From NCBI GenBank assembly GCA_026003015.1, contig BPGL01000004.1, positions 60,270 through 124,269 of the forward strand: a DNA stretch of 64,000 nt, read 5' to 3'. The notes under the pieces were generated by a model. That model did not search any database and was not told the origin of the DNA. It saw only the letters and a list, made by a program, of their open reading frames with translations. Source of the DNA: Actinomycetota bacterium (GTDB taxonomy: Bacteria; Actinomycetota; UBA4738; HRBIN12). Of the stretch, positions 43,886 through 52,897 are shown one piece after another. Numbering within the stretch: position 1 is the stretch's first letter; every line of letters begins with the position of its first letter. The position numbers and the translations under genes were made by a program.

Positions 43886-44887
43886 GTGCGCGTCGGCCTG
43901 AGCCTGCCCCACTACGGGTTCTCCCTGCCAGGCGGATCGCCGATCTCGTTCGAGGCGTGCGCGGCGTGGGCCGAGCGTGCCGAGGCCCTTGGGTTCGACT
44001 CGGTCTGGGTCTCGGATCACTTCTTCTACGCCTTCGATCGCTACGGTGGCGATCCGGCGCCCATCGCATCGCTCGAGCCGCTCTCGACGCTGGCTGGGAT
44101 CGCGAGACGGACCCGCCGGGTGCGCCTCGGGACGCTGGTGCTGGCCGCGCCGTTCCGCCCGCCGGCGCTGCTCGCCCGCGCGGCGGCGACCCTGGACGCG
44201 CTCTCCGGGGGTCGGCTCGAGCTCGGCGTCGGCGCGGGGTGGTTCGAGCGGGAGTTCGAGGCGTTCGGCTACCGGTTCGGAACGGTCGGGGAGCGCTTCG
44301 CCCGGCTCGAGGCCTGCCTGGAGGTGCTCGCCGCCCTCGGCGGCGCCGAGCCCGGGCGAGCCGTCCGCCTCGAGGGACCGACGCCCCTGCGCGACGCGCG
44401 ACTGCTCCCGGCGCCGGTGCAGCGACCGCTGCCGGTGTGGGTCGGCGGCAAGGGAGGCCCGCGCCTGCTGCGCTTGGCGGCGCGCCTGGCCGGGGGGTGG
44501 AACGTCGTGTGGCGCGTTGCGCCCCACGCCTACGCGGCCCGGCTGGCCGACGTCGCGGCGGCCTGCGCGGAGGTCGGCCGCGATCCCGCCACCTTCCGCC
44601 GCTCGGTCGGGCTGTACGCGCTCATCGGGGAGGACGAGCGCGACGCGCGGGCCCTCTACGACCTCGCGCGGGCGAGCATGCCGGGCGGTGCGCTCGACGC
44701 GGAGGACCACGAGGTCTGGTGCGCGGACACCCTGTCGGGCGGGCCCGAGCGGGTCCTCGAGCGGGTCGCGGCCTTCGAGGCGCTCGGGGTCGAGGAGCTG
44801 ATCGTCGCGCCGTGGGTGCTGCCCTTCGCCGTTCCCATGCCCGAGCTCGTCGAGCGCGTCGCCGAGGTCGTCATCGGGCGGCGATGA
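43886..44887 (+). CDS. Luciferase-like F420-type oxidoreductase
   Basis: A 333-residue TIM-barrel flavin/F420 protein: LGFDSVWVSDHFF, RVRLGTLVLAAPFRPPALLA, GGRLELGVGAGW and GGWNVVWR. It belongs to the same superfamily as the enzyme at 10.5 kb but is only distantly similar. The substrate is unknown. The start is GTG 43886 with a TATCCT box six bases upstream; the track ORF runs through the anti-sigma gene. Its stop overlaps the winged-helix gene as ATGA. Confidence 0.83.
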   Translation: MRVGLSLPHYGFSLPGGSPISFEACAAWAERAEALGFDSVWVSDHFFYAFDRYGGDPAPIASLEPLSTLAGIARRTRRVRLGTLVLAAPFRPPALLARAAATLDALSGGRLELGVGAGWFEREFEAFGYRFGTVGERFARLEACLEVLAALGGAEPGRAVRLEGPTPLRDARLLPAPVQRPLPVWVGGKGGPRLLRLAARLAGGWNVVWRVAPHAYAARLADVAAACAEVGRDPATFRRSVGLYALIGEDERDARALYDLARASMPGGALDAEDHEVWCADTLSGGPERVLERVAAFEALGVEELIVAPWVLPFAVPMPELVERVAEVVIGRR

Positions 44888-45102
44888 GCGTTCGCGAGGC
44901 CGTGCTCGCCGTGCTCGCCGACAGCGAGGAGCCGCTGCACTGGACCGCCGTGCTCGATCGGGCGCTGCGGTCCGGCCGGATCGACCCGTTCACCACGCCC
45001 GACGTTCGCGGCGAGGTGCTTCGCGCTCTTCGCGCGCTCGTGCGCGAGGGCGAGCTCGTCGTGGAGTCGAAGGGCGTCTACCGGCTCCGGCGCTCGGGCT
45101 AG
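44884..45102 (+). CDS. Small winged-helix protein, HARE-HTH-like
   Basis: A 72-residue protein: SVREAVLAVLADSEEPLHWTAVLDRALRSG, then VRGEVLRALRALVREGELVVESKGVYRL. This is the layout of a HARE-HTH or RNA-polymerase-delta-like winged helix, used for nucleic-acid or chromatin binding. ATG 44884 overlaps the oxidoreductase stop by four bases. Its stop shares a CTAG with the convergent zinc-ribbon gene. Function is unknown. Confidence 0.68.
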   Translation: MSVREAVLAVLADSEEPLHWTAVLDRALRSGRIDPFTTPDVRGEVLRALRALVREGELVVESKGVYRLRRSG

Positions 45103-45377
45103 GCCTTCGGGGCCTTGGCGGCGGTCTTGGCCTTGGCGGCGGACCTCGGGCGTCCCCGTCGGGCCGACGCGGCGCTCCGGCGGACCGGCGTGCTCGCCGG
45201 CGCGGTCGCGGCCTTGCGCGGGCGCCCCCGCCGCGGCTTGCGGGTTCCTCTGAGGAGTTCCTCGACGTGAGGTGCGCACAGATCCTTGAGCGCGTTGCCC
45301 CGCTGCGTTCGGATCGTCACTGTTTCGGCCGCCGCCTTGCCGCACACGTCGCACACCAGAACCACCGTCTCGGCCAT
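45099..45377 (-). CDS. Zinc-ribbon protein with AT-hook-like basic tail
   Basis: A 92-residue protein. The N-terminus VCDVCGKAAAET and later DLCAPHVEELL give a Cys/His ribbon. The C-terminal half is Lys/Arg/Ala-rich with two AT-hook-like units, RGRPRK and RGRPRS. This suggests a small DNA-binding or nucleoid-associated protein. ATG 45377 follows GGAGGTAGAGG. It lies 16 bases upstream of nothing on its strand except the glpX stop behind it. Role inferred only from composition. Confidence 0.65.
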   Translation of the reverse strand: MAETVVLVCDVCGKAAAETVTIRTQRGNALKDLCAPHVEELLRGTRKPRRGRPRKAATAPASTPVRRSAASARRGRPRSAAKAKTAAKAPKA

Positions 45378-45393
45378 CCCTCTACCTCCGTCG

Positions 45394-46389
45394 CTACGGT
45401 CGGTAGATGATAGGCGAGAATCGCTCGAGTTTCTCGAACCGATGCTCCGCTTCGACGTAGCGGATCGTGCCGGATCGTGAGCGCATCACCATCGAGTGGG
45501 TCGTTGCTCCGTCGGGGAAATACTTCACACCTCGCAGCAGGTAGCCGTCGGTGATGCCCGTCGCCGCGAAGAACACGTCCTCGCCTCGCACGAGGTCGTC
45601 GACCGTGAGGACGCGGTCCGGGTCGAGCCCGGCATCGACGAGGCGCTCGCGCTCCTGCTCGTCGCGCGGCGCCAACCGGCCCACCATGCCGCCCCCCAGG
45701 CACTTGAGGGCGGCGGCGGCGACCACGCCCTCGGGCGTGCCGCCCGTACCGGCGAGGAGGTCGACCTGCGTTCGCGGTGCCGCGGCGACGATCGCGCCGG
45801 CGACGTCGCCGTCGGTGATGAGGAACACGCGAGCGCCGGCCTCACGGCAGGCGCGGATCAGGGACTCGTGGCGTGGTCGGTCCAGGATCGTGACCGTGAC
45901 CTCCTCGGGGCGCTTGCCCTTGGCCTTGGCGATCCGCCGGATCGTCTCGTCGATCGGGGCGTCGAGATCGAGGACGTCGGCGGCCTCCGGCCCGGTCGCG
46001 AGCTTCTCCATGTAGACGGCGACGCCGGGGAAGAACATCGTTCCGCGTTCGGCCAGGGCGATCACCGACAGCGCGTTCGGCTGTCCTACCGACGTGAGGC
46101 GCGTGCCGTCGATCGGGTCGACCGCCACGTCGACGGCGGGGCCGGTGCCGTCGCCGACCTCCTCGCCGTTGTACAGCATCGGCGCCTCGTCCTTCTCGCC
46201 CTCACCGATCACCACGGTGCCGTGCATCGAGACCGAGTCGATCATCAGGCGCATCGCGTCGACGGCCGCTTGGTCGGCCGCCGCCTTGTCGCCTCGCCCG
46301 ATCCAGCGGCCGGCCGCGAGCGCCGCGGCTTCGGTGACGCGAACGAGCTCCATCGCGAGGTTCCGGTCGGGTCGCACGGACGCGGCCAT
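45394..46389 (-). CDS. glpX: Class II fructose-1,6-bisphosphatase
   Basis: A 331-residue GlpX-type phosphatase that converts fructose-1,6-bisphosphate to fructose-6-phosphate in gluconeogenesis. Motifs: [32 protein letters not shown] and [31 protein letters not shown] precedes ATG 46389. The usual length and intact metal-site DPIDGT support activity. It is followed 16 bases later by the zinc-ribbon gene on the same strand, which has its own ribosome site. Confidence 0.93.
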   Translation of the reverse strand: MAASVRPDRNLAMELVRVTEAAALAAGRWIGRGDKAAADQAAVDAMRLMIDSVSMHGTVVIGEGEKDEAPMLYNGEEVGDGTGPAVDVAVDPIDGTRLTSVGQPNALSVIALAERGTMFFPGVAVYMEKLATGPEAADVLDLDAPIDETIRRIAKAKGKRPEEVTVTILDRPRHESLIRACREAGARVFLITDGDVAGAIVAAAPRTQVDLLAGTGGTPEGVVAAAALKCLGGGMVGRLAPRDEQERERLVDAGLDPDRVLTVDDLVRGEDVFFAATGITDGYLLRGVKYFPDGATTHSMVMRSRSGTIRYVEAEHRFEKLERFSPIIYRP

Positions 46390-46428
46390 CGCTTCCTCCT
46401 CGACGCTCGGGTCGCTCCGCCGGCCATC

Positions 46429-47433
46429 CTAGCGCGGCCGCGGAGGCGTCCCGCCCGCCAGCAGCCCCTCGGCGCGGAACCACGCGAGCTGGCGACGGAT
46501 CGTCTCCTCGGCGGGGCGGCAGCGCAGGCCGAGCTCCCGTTCGGCGAGCGCGCCGTCGTACCGGTGGCCGTCGAGGACCGTCGCGACCGCGTCGGCGCAC
46601 AGCAGCGGGTCGCCGCGGGCCGGCACGAGCCGCGCGAGGCCGGCGAGGGGCACGAGCCCGCGCGCGAGGCCGCGGGGGAGCCACACGACGCGACGCGGTC
46701 GCCCGGCCGCGGCGCGGACGACCTCGACCGCTCGGGCCGTCGTGATCGGCGGTGCGGACAGCACGTAGCGGGCGCCGGGACGTCCCCGACGGGCGGCGAG
46801 GAGGTGGGCGAGGGCGCAGTCCTCGAGGTCGACGAGCGAGATCCAGGTCCGGACCAGGACGATCACGGGGTTGCGCGCGGCGGCAAGCAGGAGGCGCGCG
46901 GTGCCGGTCGCCCGTCCGGGGCCCTGGACCGACGCGGGGTTCACGCAGACGACCTCGACGCCGGTCTCGACGCCGGCGGCAAGCGCGGCCCGCTCGCCGA
47001 GGAGCTTCGCCCGCGCGTAGCGCGTGCGCGGCGGCCGCGCCGGCGGCCGCTCCTGCGGACCGACCGCGCCCGGCCGCTCGCCGAGGACCGCGGCCGAGGA
47101 GGTGTGGACGACCCGCGCCACCCCGGCCGCCGCGGCCGCGCGCACGACGAGCGCGGGCCCGTGGGCGTTCGCCTCGACCATCGCGCGAGGGTCGCGGGGG
47201 CAGATCGCGTTCACCCCCGCGGCGTTGAAGGCGACGTCGCAGCCGGCCAACCCCCGGCGCAGCGACCCCTCGTCGGCGAGCCGGCCCCGGACCGGCTCCG
47301 CCCCGAGCGCGGCGAGCCGCGCCGCGGCCTCGTCGGTCCGGGCGAGCGCGCGGACCTCGGCGCCTTGGGCGAGCAGCAGGCGCAGCAGCGCGCCGCCGAC
47401 GAGCCCGGTGCCGCCCGTGAGGAACGCCCTCAC
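46429..47433 (-). CDS. NAD(P)-dependent epimerase/dehydratase (extended SDR)
   Basis: A 334-residue extended short-chain dehydrogenase. The N-terminal TGGTGLVGGALLRLLL is the nucleotide loop, VHTSSAAVLGE the serine region, and YARAKLLGE the catalytic YxxxK. The pattern resembles dihydroflavonol-reductase/sterol-dehydrogenase-like members. GTG 47433 overlaps the upstream phosphatidyltransferase stop as GTGA, suggesting a lipid or envelope substrate, as inference. The track ORF 46429-47709 extends too far. Confidence 0.8.
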   Translation of the reverse strand: MRAFLTGGTGLVGGALLRLLLAQGAEVRALARTDEAAARLAALGAEPVRGRLADEGSLRRGLAGCDVAFNAAGVNAICPRDPRAMVEANAHGPALVVRAAAAAGVARVVHTSSAAVLGERPGAVGPQERPPARPPRTRYARAKLLGERAALAAGVETGVEVVCVNPASVQGPGRATGTARLLLAAARNPVIVLVRTWISLVDLEDCALAHLLAARRGRPGARYVLSAPPITTARAVEVVRAAAGRPRRVVWLPRGLARGLVPLAGLARLVPARGDPLLCADAVATVLDGHRYDGALAERELGLRCRPAEETIRRQLAWFRAEGLLAGGTPPRPR

Positions 47434-47996
47434 CGGTGCCGGCTCAGGCGACCCACGAAGCGGCGGAGATAGTCGCCCGCCGACGCGACCGTCACGACGG
47501 CCGCGACGAGCATCGCCCAGGCGTCGAGGTAGCGTCCGCCGAGCACGACCTCGGGGCGCCAGATCGCCAGCGTGATCGCGACGAACTGCGCGTTGGCCTT
47601 GGCCTTGCCCATCCAGGAGGGCGTCACGACCGTCCCGTCGCTGGCGGACACCGCCCCGCGCAGACCGAGGATCATCACCTCTCGCCCGACGATCAGGGCC
47701 GCGAGCCACGGCGAGCAGCGGTCCACCGCGACCAACGCGAACAGCGCCCCTGCGACGAGCAGCTTGTCCGCGGTCGTGTCGAGGTAGTTCCCGAGCGCCG
47801 AGGTACGCGCCCAGCGCCGGGCGAGCCGACCGTCGAGGAAGTCCGTGAGGGCGGCCGCCGCGAACAGCGTCGCCGCGGGCACGGCGGTCCAGGGCCGGTC
47901 GAGCAGGACGAGCGCCATCACGGCTGGCGTGAGGGCGATCCTCAGGTACGTGAGCCCGGCGAGGAGGGCGCCGGCGCGCTCGTCGGCCGTCCGCAC
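47430..47996 (-). CDS. CDP-alcohol phosphatidyltransferase (PgsA-like)
   Basis: A 188-residue membrane enzyme with the CDP-alcohol signature DFLDGRLARRWARTSALGNY continuing LDTTADKL (D-G-x2-A-R-x8-G-x3-D-x3-D). It joins CDP-diacylglycerol to glycerol-3-phosphate or a similar alcohol; PGP synthase is the commonest role for this length. It has about five hydrophobic segments. GTG 47996 has a TAGGCT box seven bases before it. Coupled to the SDR gene. Confidence 0.82.
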   Translation of the reverse strand: MRTADERAGALLAGLTYLRIALTPAVMALVLLDRPWTAVPAATLFAAAALTDFLDGRLARRWARTSALGNYLDTTADKLLVAGALFALVAVDRCSPWLAALIVGREVMILGLRGAVSASDGTVVTPSWMGKAKANAQFVAITLAIWRPEVVLGGRYLDAWAMLVAAVVTVASAGDYLRRFVGRLSRHR

Positions 47997-48003
47997 GGAG
48001 CGG

Positions 48004-48009
48004 AGCCTA
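48004..48009 (-). promoter_or_regulatory. -10 box TAGGCT, leaderless start of phosphatidyltransferase
   Basis: TAGGCT on the minus strand lies seven bases before the GTG at 47996, with no ribosome site. Confidence 0.5.
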
Positions 48010-48053
48010 ACAAGGGTGCCGCCGCGGGGGGCACCGTGCGTCGGGCCGAGGCG

Positions 48054-48755
48054 TCAGAACACGAGCGTCCCGAGCAACCCCGCGACGACGCCGCCGCCGA
48101 TCGGTCCCGCGACCGGGATCCAGGCGTAGCTCCAGTCGGAACCGCCCTTGCCGGGGATCGGGAGGACGGCGTGCATCGCTCGCGGCGCGAGGTCGCGCGC
48201 TGGGTTGATCGCGAACCCCGTCGGGCCGCCGAGGCCCATCCCGATGGCTCCCACCAGGAGCCCGACGTACAGGGGGACCAGGCCGCCCAGGCCCACCTGT
48301 TCGACGAAGGCGAGCACGCCGATCACGAGCACGAAGGTCCCGATGGCCTCGGTGAGCAGGTTCGCTCCCGGCCGCCGGATCTGCGGGCCGGTGGCGAAGA
48401 CGCCGAGCTTCACGGCCGGGTCGTCGGTGACCTCCCAGTGGGACAGGTAGGCGAGCCACACGAGGACCGCGCCGATCGCCCCGCCGACGAACTGGCCGGC
48501 GACGAGCAGCGGGACGTCGCCCCACGAGGCCTCTCCGGCGATCGCGAGCCCGATCGACACCGCCGGGTTGATGTGGCCCTGTCCGCCGGCGGCGAGGCTC
48601 GTGAGCACGCCGGCGGCGATCGCGATCGCCCACCCCAACGTGATCACGATCCAGCCCGCGCTCTGCGCCTTGCTCCGGGACAGCAGCACCCCGGCGATCG
48701 TCCCGTCGCCGAGGAGGACGAGCACCGCCGTGCCGACCGCTTCACCGAGGAACAT
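48054..48755 (-). CDS. MIP-family channel, glycerol facilitator type
   Basis: A 233-residue channel with both NPA loops: GHINPAVSIG and FAINPARDLAPR. The aspartate after the second NPAR marks the glycerol-conducting (GlpF) branch. Six membrane helices are visible. ATG 48755 follows AAGGAGACGCACGG; the track start 48893 is upstream of that. It is 57 bases upstream of the phosphatidyltransferase on the same strand, so glycerol supply for lipid synthesis is a plausible link. Confidence 0.87.
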   Translation of the reverse strand: MFLGEAVGTAVLVLLGDGTIAGVLLSRSKAQSAGWIVITLGWAIAIAAGVLTSLAAGGQGHINPAVSIGLAIAGEASWGDVPLLVAGQFVGGAIGAVLVWLAYLSHWEVTDDPAVKLGVFATGPQIRRPGANLLTEAIGTFVLVIGVLAFVEQVGLGGLVPLYVGLLVGAIGMGLGGPTGFAINPARDLAPRAMHAVLPIPGKGGSDWSYAWIPVAGPIGGGVVAGLLGTLVF

Positions 48756-48824
48756 CCGTGCGTCTCCTTCCCACGCGTCGTTCGGCGCGGAGTCTACGTG
48801 GTCGGCGCCCGCTGGGGTGCGCGG

Positions 48825-48830
48825 TATCGT
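48825..48830 (+). promoter_or_regulatory. -10 box TATCGT, leaderless start of hydroxy-acid oxidase
   Basis: TATCGT is seven bases before the ATG at 48838 in the 82-base gap divergent from the channel gene, with no ribosome site. Confidence 0.48.
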
Positions 48831-48837
48831 CCGGCCG

Positions 48838-49893
48838 ATGGCCACCGGGCAGGACCAGCGGCCCGAGGGCGCGCCGGCAACGCCGATCCTCACGGTCGAC
48901 GACTACGAGCGGATCGCGCGCGACGCGCTCTCCGAGCCCGTGTACGACTTCTTCGCGGGGGGAGCGGTGGACGAGCGGACGCTCGCCCGCAACCGCGCGG
49001 CCTTCGAGCGCTGGCTCCTTCGACCTCGCTACCTCCGCGGGGCCGCCGCCCCGGACCCCTCGACGCGGCTGCTCGGCGTCCCGCTCGCCTTCCCCGTGCT
49101 CGTGGCGCCCGTGGCCTACCAGCGCCTGCTGCACCCCGAGGGCGAGCTCGCGACGCGTCGGGCGGCCGCTCGGGTCGGGACCGTGATGGTCGTCTCCTCG
49201 ACCGCGGCCGACCTGCTCGAGGACGTGGCGGCGGCCGCCGAGGGGCCCGCCTGGTGGCAGCTGTACCTGTGGCGCGACCGCGGTGCGGCCGCCGAGCTCT
49301 TGGCCCGCGTTCGCGAGGCGGGCTACGGGGCGCTCGTGTGGACCGTGGACCTCACCACCTGGGGCCGACGCCTCCGGGACCTGCGCACGGGCTTCGAGGT
49401 GCCCCCCGCCCTCGTGCCGAGCGCCCACGATCCCGAGCCGGACCTGCGCTGGGAGGACCTCGCCTGGATCCGCGAGCGCGCGGCGGGCCTGCCCGTGCTC
49501 GTCAAGGGTCTGCTCACCGCCGAGGACGCGCGCCTGGCCCTCGAGCACGGTGCCGACGGGGTCGTCGTGTCGAACCACGGCGGCCGGCAGCTCGACGCCG
49601 TGGTCGGCTCGCTCGAGGCGCTGCCGGAGATCGTCGAGACGGTGCAGGGGCGCGTGCCCGTCCTGATGGACGGCGGCGTGCGCCGGGGAACCGATGTGCT
49701 CGTCGCCCTCGCGCTGGGGGCCTCGGCGGTGCTCGTCGGCCGGCCGGCGGCCTGGGGGCTCGCGGCGGAAGGGGAGCGAGGCGTCGCCGGGGCGCTGTCG
49801 ATCCTGCGGGACGAGCTCGAGAGCGCGATGGCCCTCACCGGGTGCCGCACCCTCGCCGACGTCGGGCCCGCCCTCGTCCGCCCGGCGGGGTGA
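48838..49893 (+). CDS. FMN-dependent alpha-hydroxy-acid oxidase/dehydrogenase
   Basis: A 351-residue TIM-barrel flavoenzyme. VYDFFAGGAVDERTLARNRAAF is the family N-terminus, and VVVSNHGGRQLDAV holds the catalytic histidine and arginine. VLMDGGVRRGTDVLVALALGA binds the FMN phosphate. It would oxidise lactate, glycolate, mandelate or another 2-hydroxy acid. TATCGT is seven bases before ATG 48838. The track start 48568 lies inside the divergent channel gene. Confidence 0.85.
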   Translation: MATGQDQRPEGAPATPILTVDDYERIARDALSEPVYDFFAGGAVDERTLARNRAAFERWLLRPRYLRGAAAPDPSTRLLGVPLAFPVLVAPVAYQRLLHPEGELATRRAAARVGTVMVVSSTAADLLEDVAAAAEGPAWWQLYLWRDRGAAAELLARVREAGYGALVWTVDLTTWGRRLRDLRTGFEVPPALVPSAHDPEPDLRWEDLAWIRERAAGLPVLVKGLLTAEDARLALEHGADGVVVSNHGGRQLDAVVGSLEALPEIVETVQGRVPVLMDGGVRRGTDVLVALALGASAVLVGRPAAWGLAAEGERGVAGALSILRDELESAMALTGCRTLADVGPALVRPAG

Positions 49894-49927
49894 CGGGCCC
49901 TCCCGCGTCCTGGGAGCATCGGGGGCC

Positions 49928-50773
49928 ATGGCCGGCTACGACCTCCACACGCACTCGACCTGCTCCGACGGGACCGAGTCCCCCGCCGCCAACGTCCGCC
50001 TCGCGCTCGAGCGCGGGCTCGCCGGGCTGGGCGTCACCGACCACGACACGACCGAGGGCATCGACGAGGCGGTGAGGGCCGCGGCCGGGACCGACCTGGA
50101 GATCGTGCCCGGGGTCGAGTTCTCCGCCGAGCACGAGGGGGCGAGCCTGCACGTGCTCGCCTACTGGGTCGATCTCCGCCATGAGGGGCTGCGCACGGAG
50201 CTTCGCCGGCTCGTCGACACGCGTCTTCGGCGCGGTGAGCTGATCGTCGAGAAGCTCCGTGACCTGGGCTACGCGATCTCGTTCGAACGGGTTCGGGAGA
50301 TCGCCGGCGAGGAGCTGATCGCCCGTCCCCACATCGCGCAGGCCATGGTGGAGGCCGGGATCGTGGCGACCGAGAAGGAGGCCTTCGACCGCTTCATCTC
50401 CGACGACGGGCTCGCCTACGTCCCGAAGCACGCCCTGGACCCGCTCGACGCGCTCGCGCTGATCCGCGACGCGGGGGGCGTGTGCGTGCTCGCGCATCCG
50501 GGGATGTGGAAGGGCTCGGGCGCCGTTCCCGACGAGCTGATCGAGCGGATGGCCGCCGCGGGGATGGCCGGGCTCGAGGTGGACCACCCCGACCACGACG
50601 AGGCGCAGCGCGCGCGCTACCGCGACCTCGCTCGGGCGCTCGACCTCGTCCCCACGGGCGCGTCGGACTGCCACGGGGCGCGCTACGGGTTCCGGCTCGG
50701 CTGCGACACGACGCCGGCCGAGCTCGTCGAGGAACTGCGGCGCCGGGCCCCCGAGCCGCGCCCCGCGTCCTGA
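49928..50773 (+). CDS. PHP-domain phosphoesterase (nucleoside bisphosphate/RNase AM-like)
   Basis: A 281-residue PHP protein. Metal ligands are in YDLHTHSTCSDG, GVTDHDT, EIVPGVEFSA, RPHIAQAM, LAHPGMW and GASDCHG. This full set matches the YciV/RNase AM family, which acts on 3',5'-nucleotide bisphosphates or short RNA. ATG 49928 is used. It follows the hydroxy-acid oxidase by 34 bases and precedes a HAD hydrolase; a joint pathway is not obvious. Confidence 0.82.
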   Translation: MAGYDLHTHSTCSDGTESPAANVRLALERGLAGLGVTDHDTTEGIDEAVRAAAGTDLEIVPGVEFSAEHEGASLHVLAYWVDLRHEGLRTELRRLVDTRLRRGELIVEKLRDLGYAISFERVREIAGEELIARPHIAQAMVEAGIVATEKEAFDRFISDDGLAYVPKHALDPLDALALIRDAGGVCVLAHPGMWKGSGAVPDELIERMAAAGMAGLEVDHPDHDEAQRARYRDLARALDLVPTGASDCHGARYGFRLGCDTTPAELVEELRRRAPEPRPAS

Positions 50774-50829
50774 GATCGGTTCTCGGGCTGGGCGATCCCG
50801 CCTCGGGGCGCGCCTGCGCGGTCGCGGGC

Positions 50830-50835
50830 TAGCAT
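50830..50835 (+). promoter_or_regulatory. -10 box TAGCAT, near-leaderless start of HAD gene
   Basis: TAGCAT is eight bases before the GTG at 50844, with no ribosome site, in a 70-base gap. Confidence 0.48.
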
Positions 50836-50843
50836 GCCGCCCG

Positions 50844-51512
50844 GTGGGCGGGATCGAGGTCGTGTTCTGGGATATCGGCGGCGTGATGTACGACGACCGC
50901 GTCTACGCGCTCGCCTGGCGCCGGGCGCTCCGAGCGGTCGGCGCGCGGTTCTCCGACGCCGAGTTCGAGGCGGCGTACACCGGCTGCCGGGCGGCCCAGG
51001 ACGGGTCGTTCCGCCGACGGCTCGCGGAGCGGTTCCTGGGGCCCGAGCACGACCTGCTCGCGCTCGAGCGCCTGGCGTCGCGCTGGTGGGACTACCCCCC
51101 CGGGGCCCTCGCTCCCGACGTCGTTCCGGTGCTCACGACGCTGCGGGATCTCGGCTACCGCCTCGGGGTGATCGCGAACCAGCCCAGCGACGTGCGGGCG
51201 GCGCTGCGCCGCGACGGGCTCGAGCCCTTCTTCGAGACCTGGGCGATCAGCGCCGATCTCGGGCTGCACAAGCCCGACCCCGCGCTGTTCGTCGAAGCGG
51301 CCCGGGCGGCGCGCGTCGAGGCCGGCCGCGCGGCGATGGTGGGGGATCGGCTCGACTACGACATCCGCCCGGCGGCGGCCGCGGGGATGCGCACGGTCTG
51401 GCTCCTGCGCGGCGAGGCGCCCGACGAGCCGACGCCCGCCCAGCTCGCCGAGCCCGACCGATCGATCCGCGAGCTCCGGGAGCTCCCGGAGGCGCTCGCC
51501 TCCTTGCGATGA
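50844..51512 (+). CDS. HAD-superfamily hydrolase
   Basis: A 222-residue HAD hydrolase: motif I is VVFWDIGGVMYDD (nucleophile D followed by G rather than the usual D at +2), motif II IANQPSDV, motif III lysine in LGLHKPDPALF and motif IV MVGDRLDYDI. The missing acid at D+2 (DIGGV, as in some epoxide-hydrolase N-terminal and dehalogenase-like members) weakens a simple phosphatase call. The substrate is unknown. GTG 50844; its stop overlaps the NDH-2 gene as ATGA. Confidence 0.78.
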   Translation: MGGIEVVFWDIGGVMYDDRVYALAWRRALRAVGARFSDAEFEAAYTGCRAAQDGSFRRRLAERFLGPEHDLLALERLASRWWDYPPGALAPDVVPVLTTLRDLGYRLGVIANQPSDVRAALRRDGLEPFFETWAISADLGLHKPDPALFVEAARAARVEAGRAAMVGDRLDYDIRPAAAAGMRTVWLLRGEAPDEPTPAQLAEPDRSIRELRELPEALASLR

Positions 51513-52897
51513 GCAGGCCGGGGCGCGAGCGGTCCCGGCGGATCCTGATCGTCGGCGGGGGGTTCGTCGGGATGGTCGTCGCCCGTCGGCTGGAGCGCCG
51601 GATCGACCGACGGCACGCGATCGAGCTCGTCACGCCAGAGAACTTCATGCTGTACCACCCGTTCCTCCCGGAGGTGGCGAGCGGGACGATCGACCCCCGA
51701 GCGGTCGTCGTGCCGCTGCGACGGGCGCTGCGGCGCACGCGCCTCACGATCGGGGAGGTCGAGCGGGTCGAGCACGACCGTCGCAGTGCGTCGGTGCGGC
51801 TCCCGCACGGTGCTGTCGTCGAGCGGGCCTACGACGAGATCGTGCTGGCCCCGGGCTCGCGCTCGCGCGTCTCGCACGTGCCGGGGCTCGCCGAGCACGG
51901 GATCGGCTTCAAGACCCTCGCGGAGGCGATCTGGCTGCGCAACCGCGTGCTGTCGCAGCTCGACCGCGCGGAGGCGATGGACGACCCCCGCGCGCGACGG
52001 CAGGCGCTCACGTTCGTGTTCGTCGGCGGCGGCTACGCGGGGATCGAGGCGCTCGGCGAGCTCGAGGACCTCGTCCGCGACGCGTTGCCCCTGTACCGCA
52101 CGGTCGCGCCCCAGGAGCCGCGCTGGCTGATGGTCGAGGCCGGTCCGAGGATCCTGCGGGAGCTCGATGAGGACCTCGCGGCCGACGCCCGCCGCCGTCT
52201 CGAGGAGCGCGGCGTGGAGTTCCGGATCGGGACCCGTCTCGAGGCGGTCGAGCCGGGCCGCGTTCGGCTCTCCGACGGGGAGGTGATCGCAGCCGACACC
52301 GTCGTGTGGACCACCGGGGTCCACCCCGTCGCGCTCGCGCGTCGTTCCGGGCTGCCGGTCGACGCGACCGGACGCCTGCTCGTCGACCCGTACCTGCGGG
52401 TCCAGGGGCTCGAGGGGGCGTGGGGGGCGGGCGACGCCGCGGCCGTGCCCGACGTCACGACCGGCGGGCTCGTGCCGGCGACCGCTCAGCACGCCCTGCG
52501 CGAGGCCCGGCGCCTCGCCGACAACCTCGCCTCGACGGTCGACGGCGACGGCGGCCTGCGACCCTTCCGCTGGAAGCACAAGGGCTCGGTGGTCTCGCTC
52601 GGACACTACGAGGGCGTGGCGAACCCGCTCGGGATCCGCGTGCGCGGGTTCCCCGCCTGGTTCCTGCACCGGACCTACCACCTATTCGCGATGCCGACCC
52701 TGGGGCGGCGGGTCCGCATCGCGGCGGACTGGACCGTCGCCCTGCTGTTCGCCCGGGACGTGTCGCAGCTCGGCTCGCTCACGACGCCGCGCGAGGCCTT
52801 CCTGCGGGCTCTCGAGAGCGATGACAACGGGCCGCACGGCGCCGGGGGTTCCGAGGCCGACGGAGACGCGCCGCGATCGGACCGGCCCGGAGGCTAG
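51509..52897 (+). CDS. Type II NADH dehydrogenase-like flavoprotein
   Basis: A 462-residue FAD/NAD(P)H oxidoreductase of the Ndh family. RILIVGGGFVGMVVARRLE binds FAD, FVFVGGGYAGIEALGEL binds NADH, and the FAD-contact GAWGAGDAAAVPD lies later. NFMLYHPFLPEVASG is a typical segment after the first strand. A moderately hydrophobic C-terminus could attach it to the membrane. It passes electrons from NADH to quinone without pumping protons. ATG 51509 overlaps the HAD stop by four bases. Confidence 0.85.
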   Translation: MSRPGRERSRRILIVGGGFVGMVVARRLERRIDRRHAIELVTPENFMLYHPFLPEVASGTIDPRAVVVPLRRALRRTRLTIGEVERVEHDRRSASVRLPHGAVVERAYDEIVLAPGSRSRVSHVPGLAEHGIGFKTLAEAIWLRNRVLSQLDRAEAMDDPRARRQALTFVFVGGGYAGIEALGELEDLVRDALPLYRTVAPQEPRWLMVEAGPRILRELDEDLAADARRRLEERGVEFRIGTRLEAVEPGRVRLSDGEVIAADTVVWTTGVHPVALARRSGLPVDATGRLLVDPYLRVQGLEGAWGAGDAAAVPDVTTGGLVPATAQHALREARRLADNLASTVDGDGGLRPFRWKHKGSVVSLGHYEGVANPLGIRVRGFPAWFLHRTYHLFAMPTLGRRVRIAADWTVALLFARDVSQLGSLTTPREAFLRALESDDNGPHGAGGSEADGDAPRSDRPGG

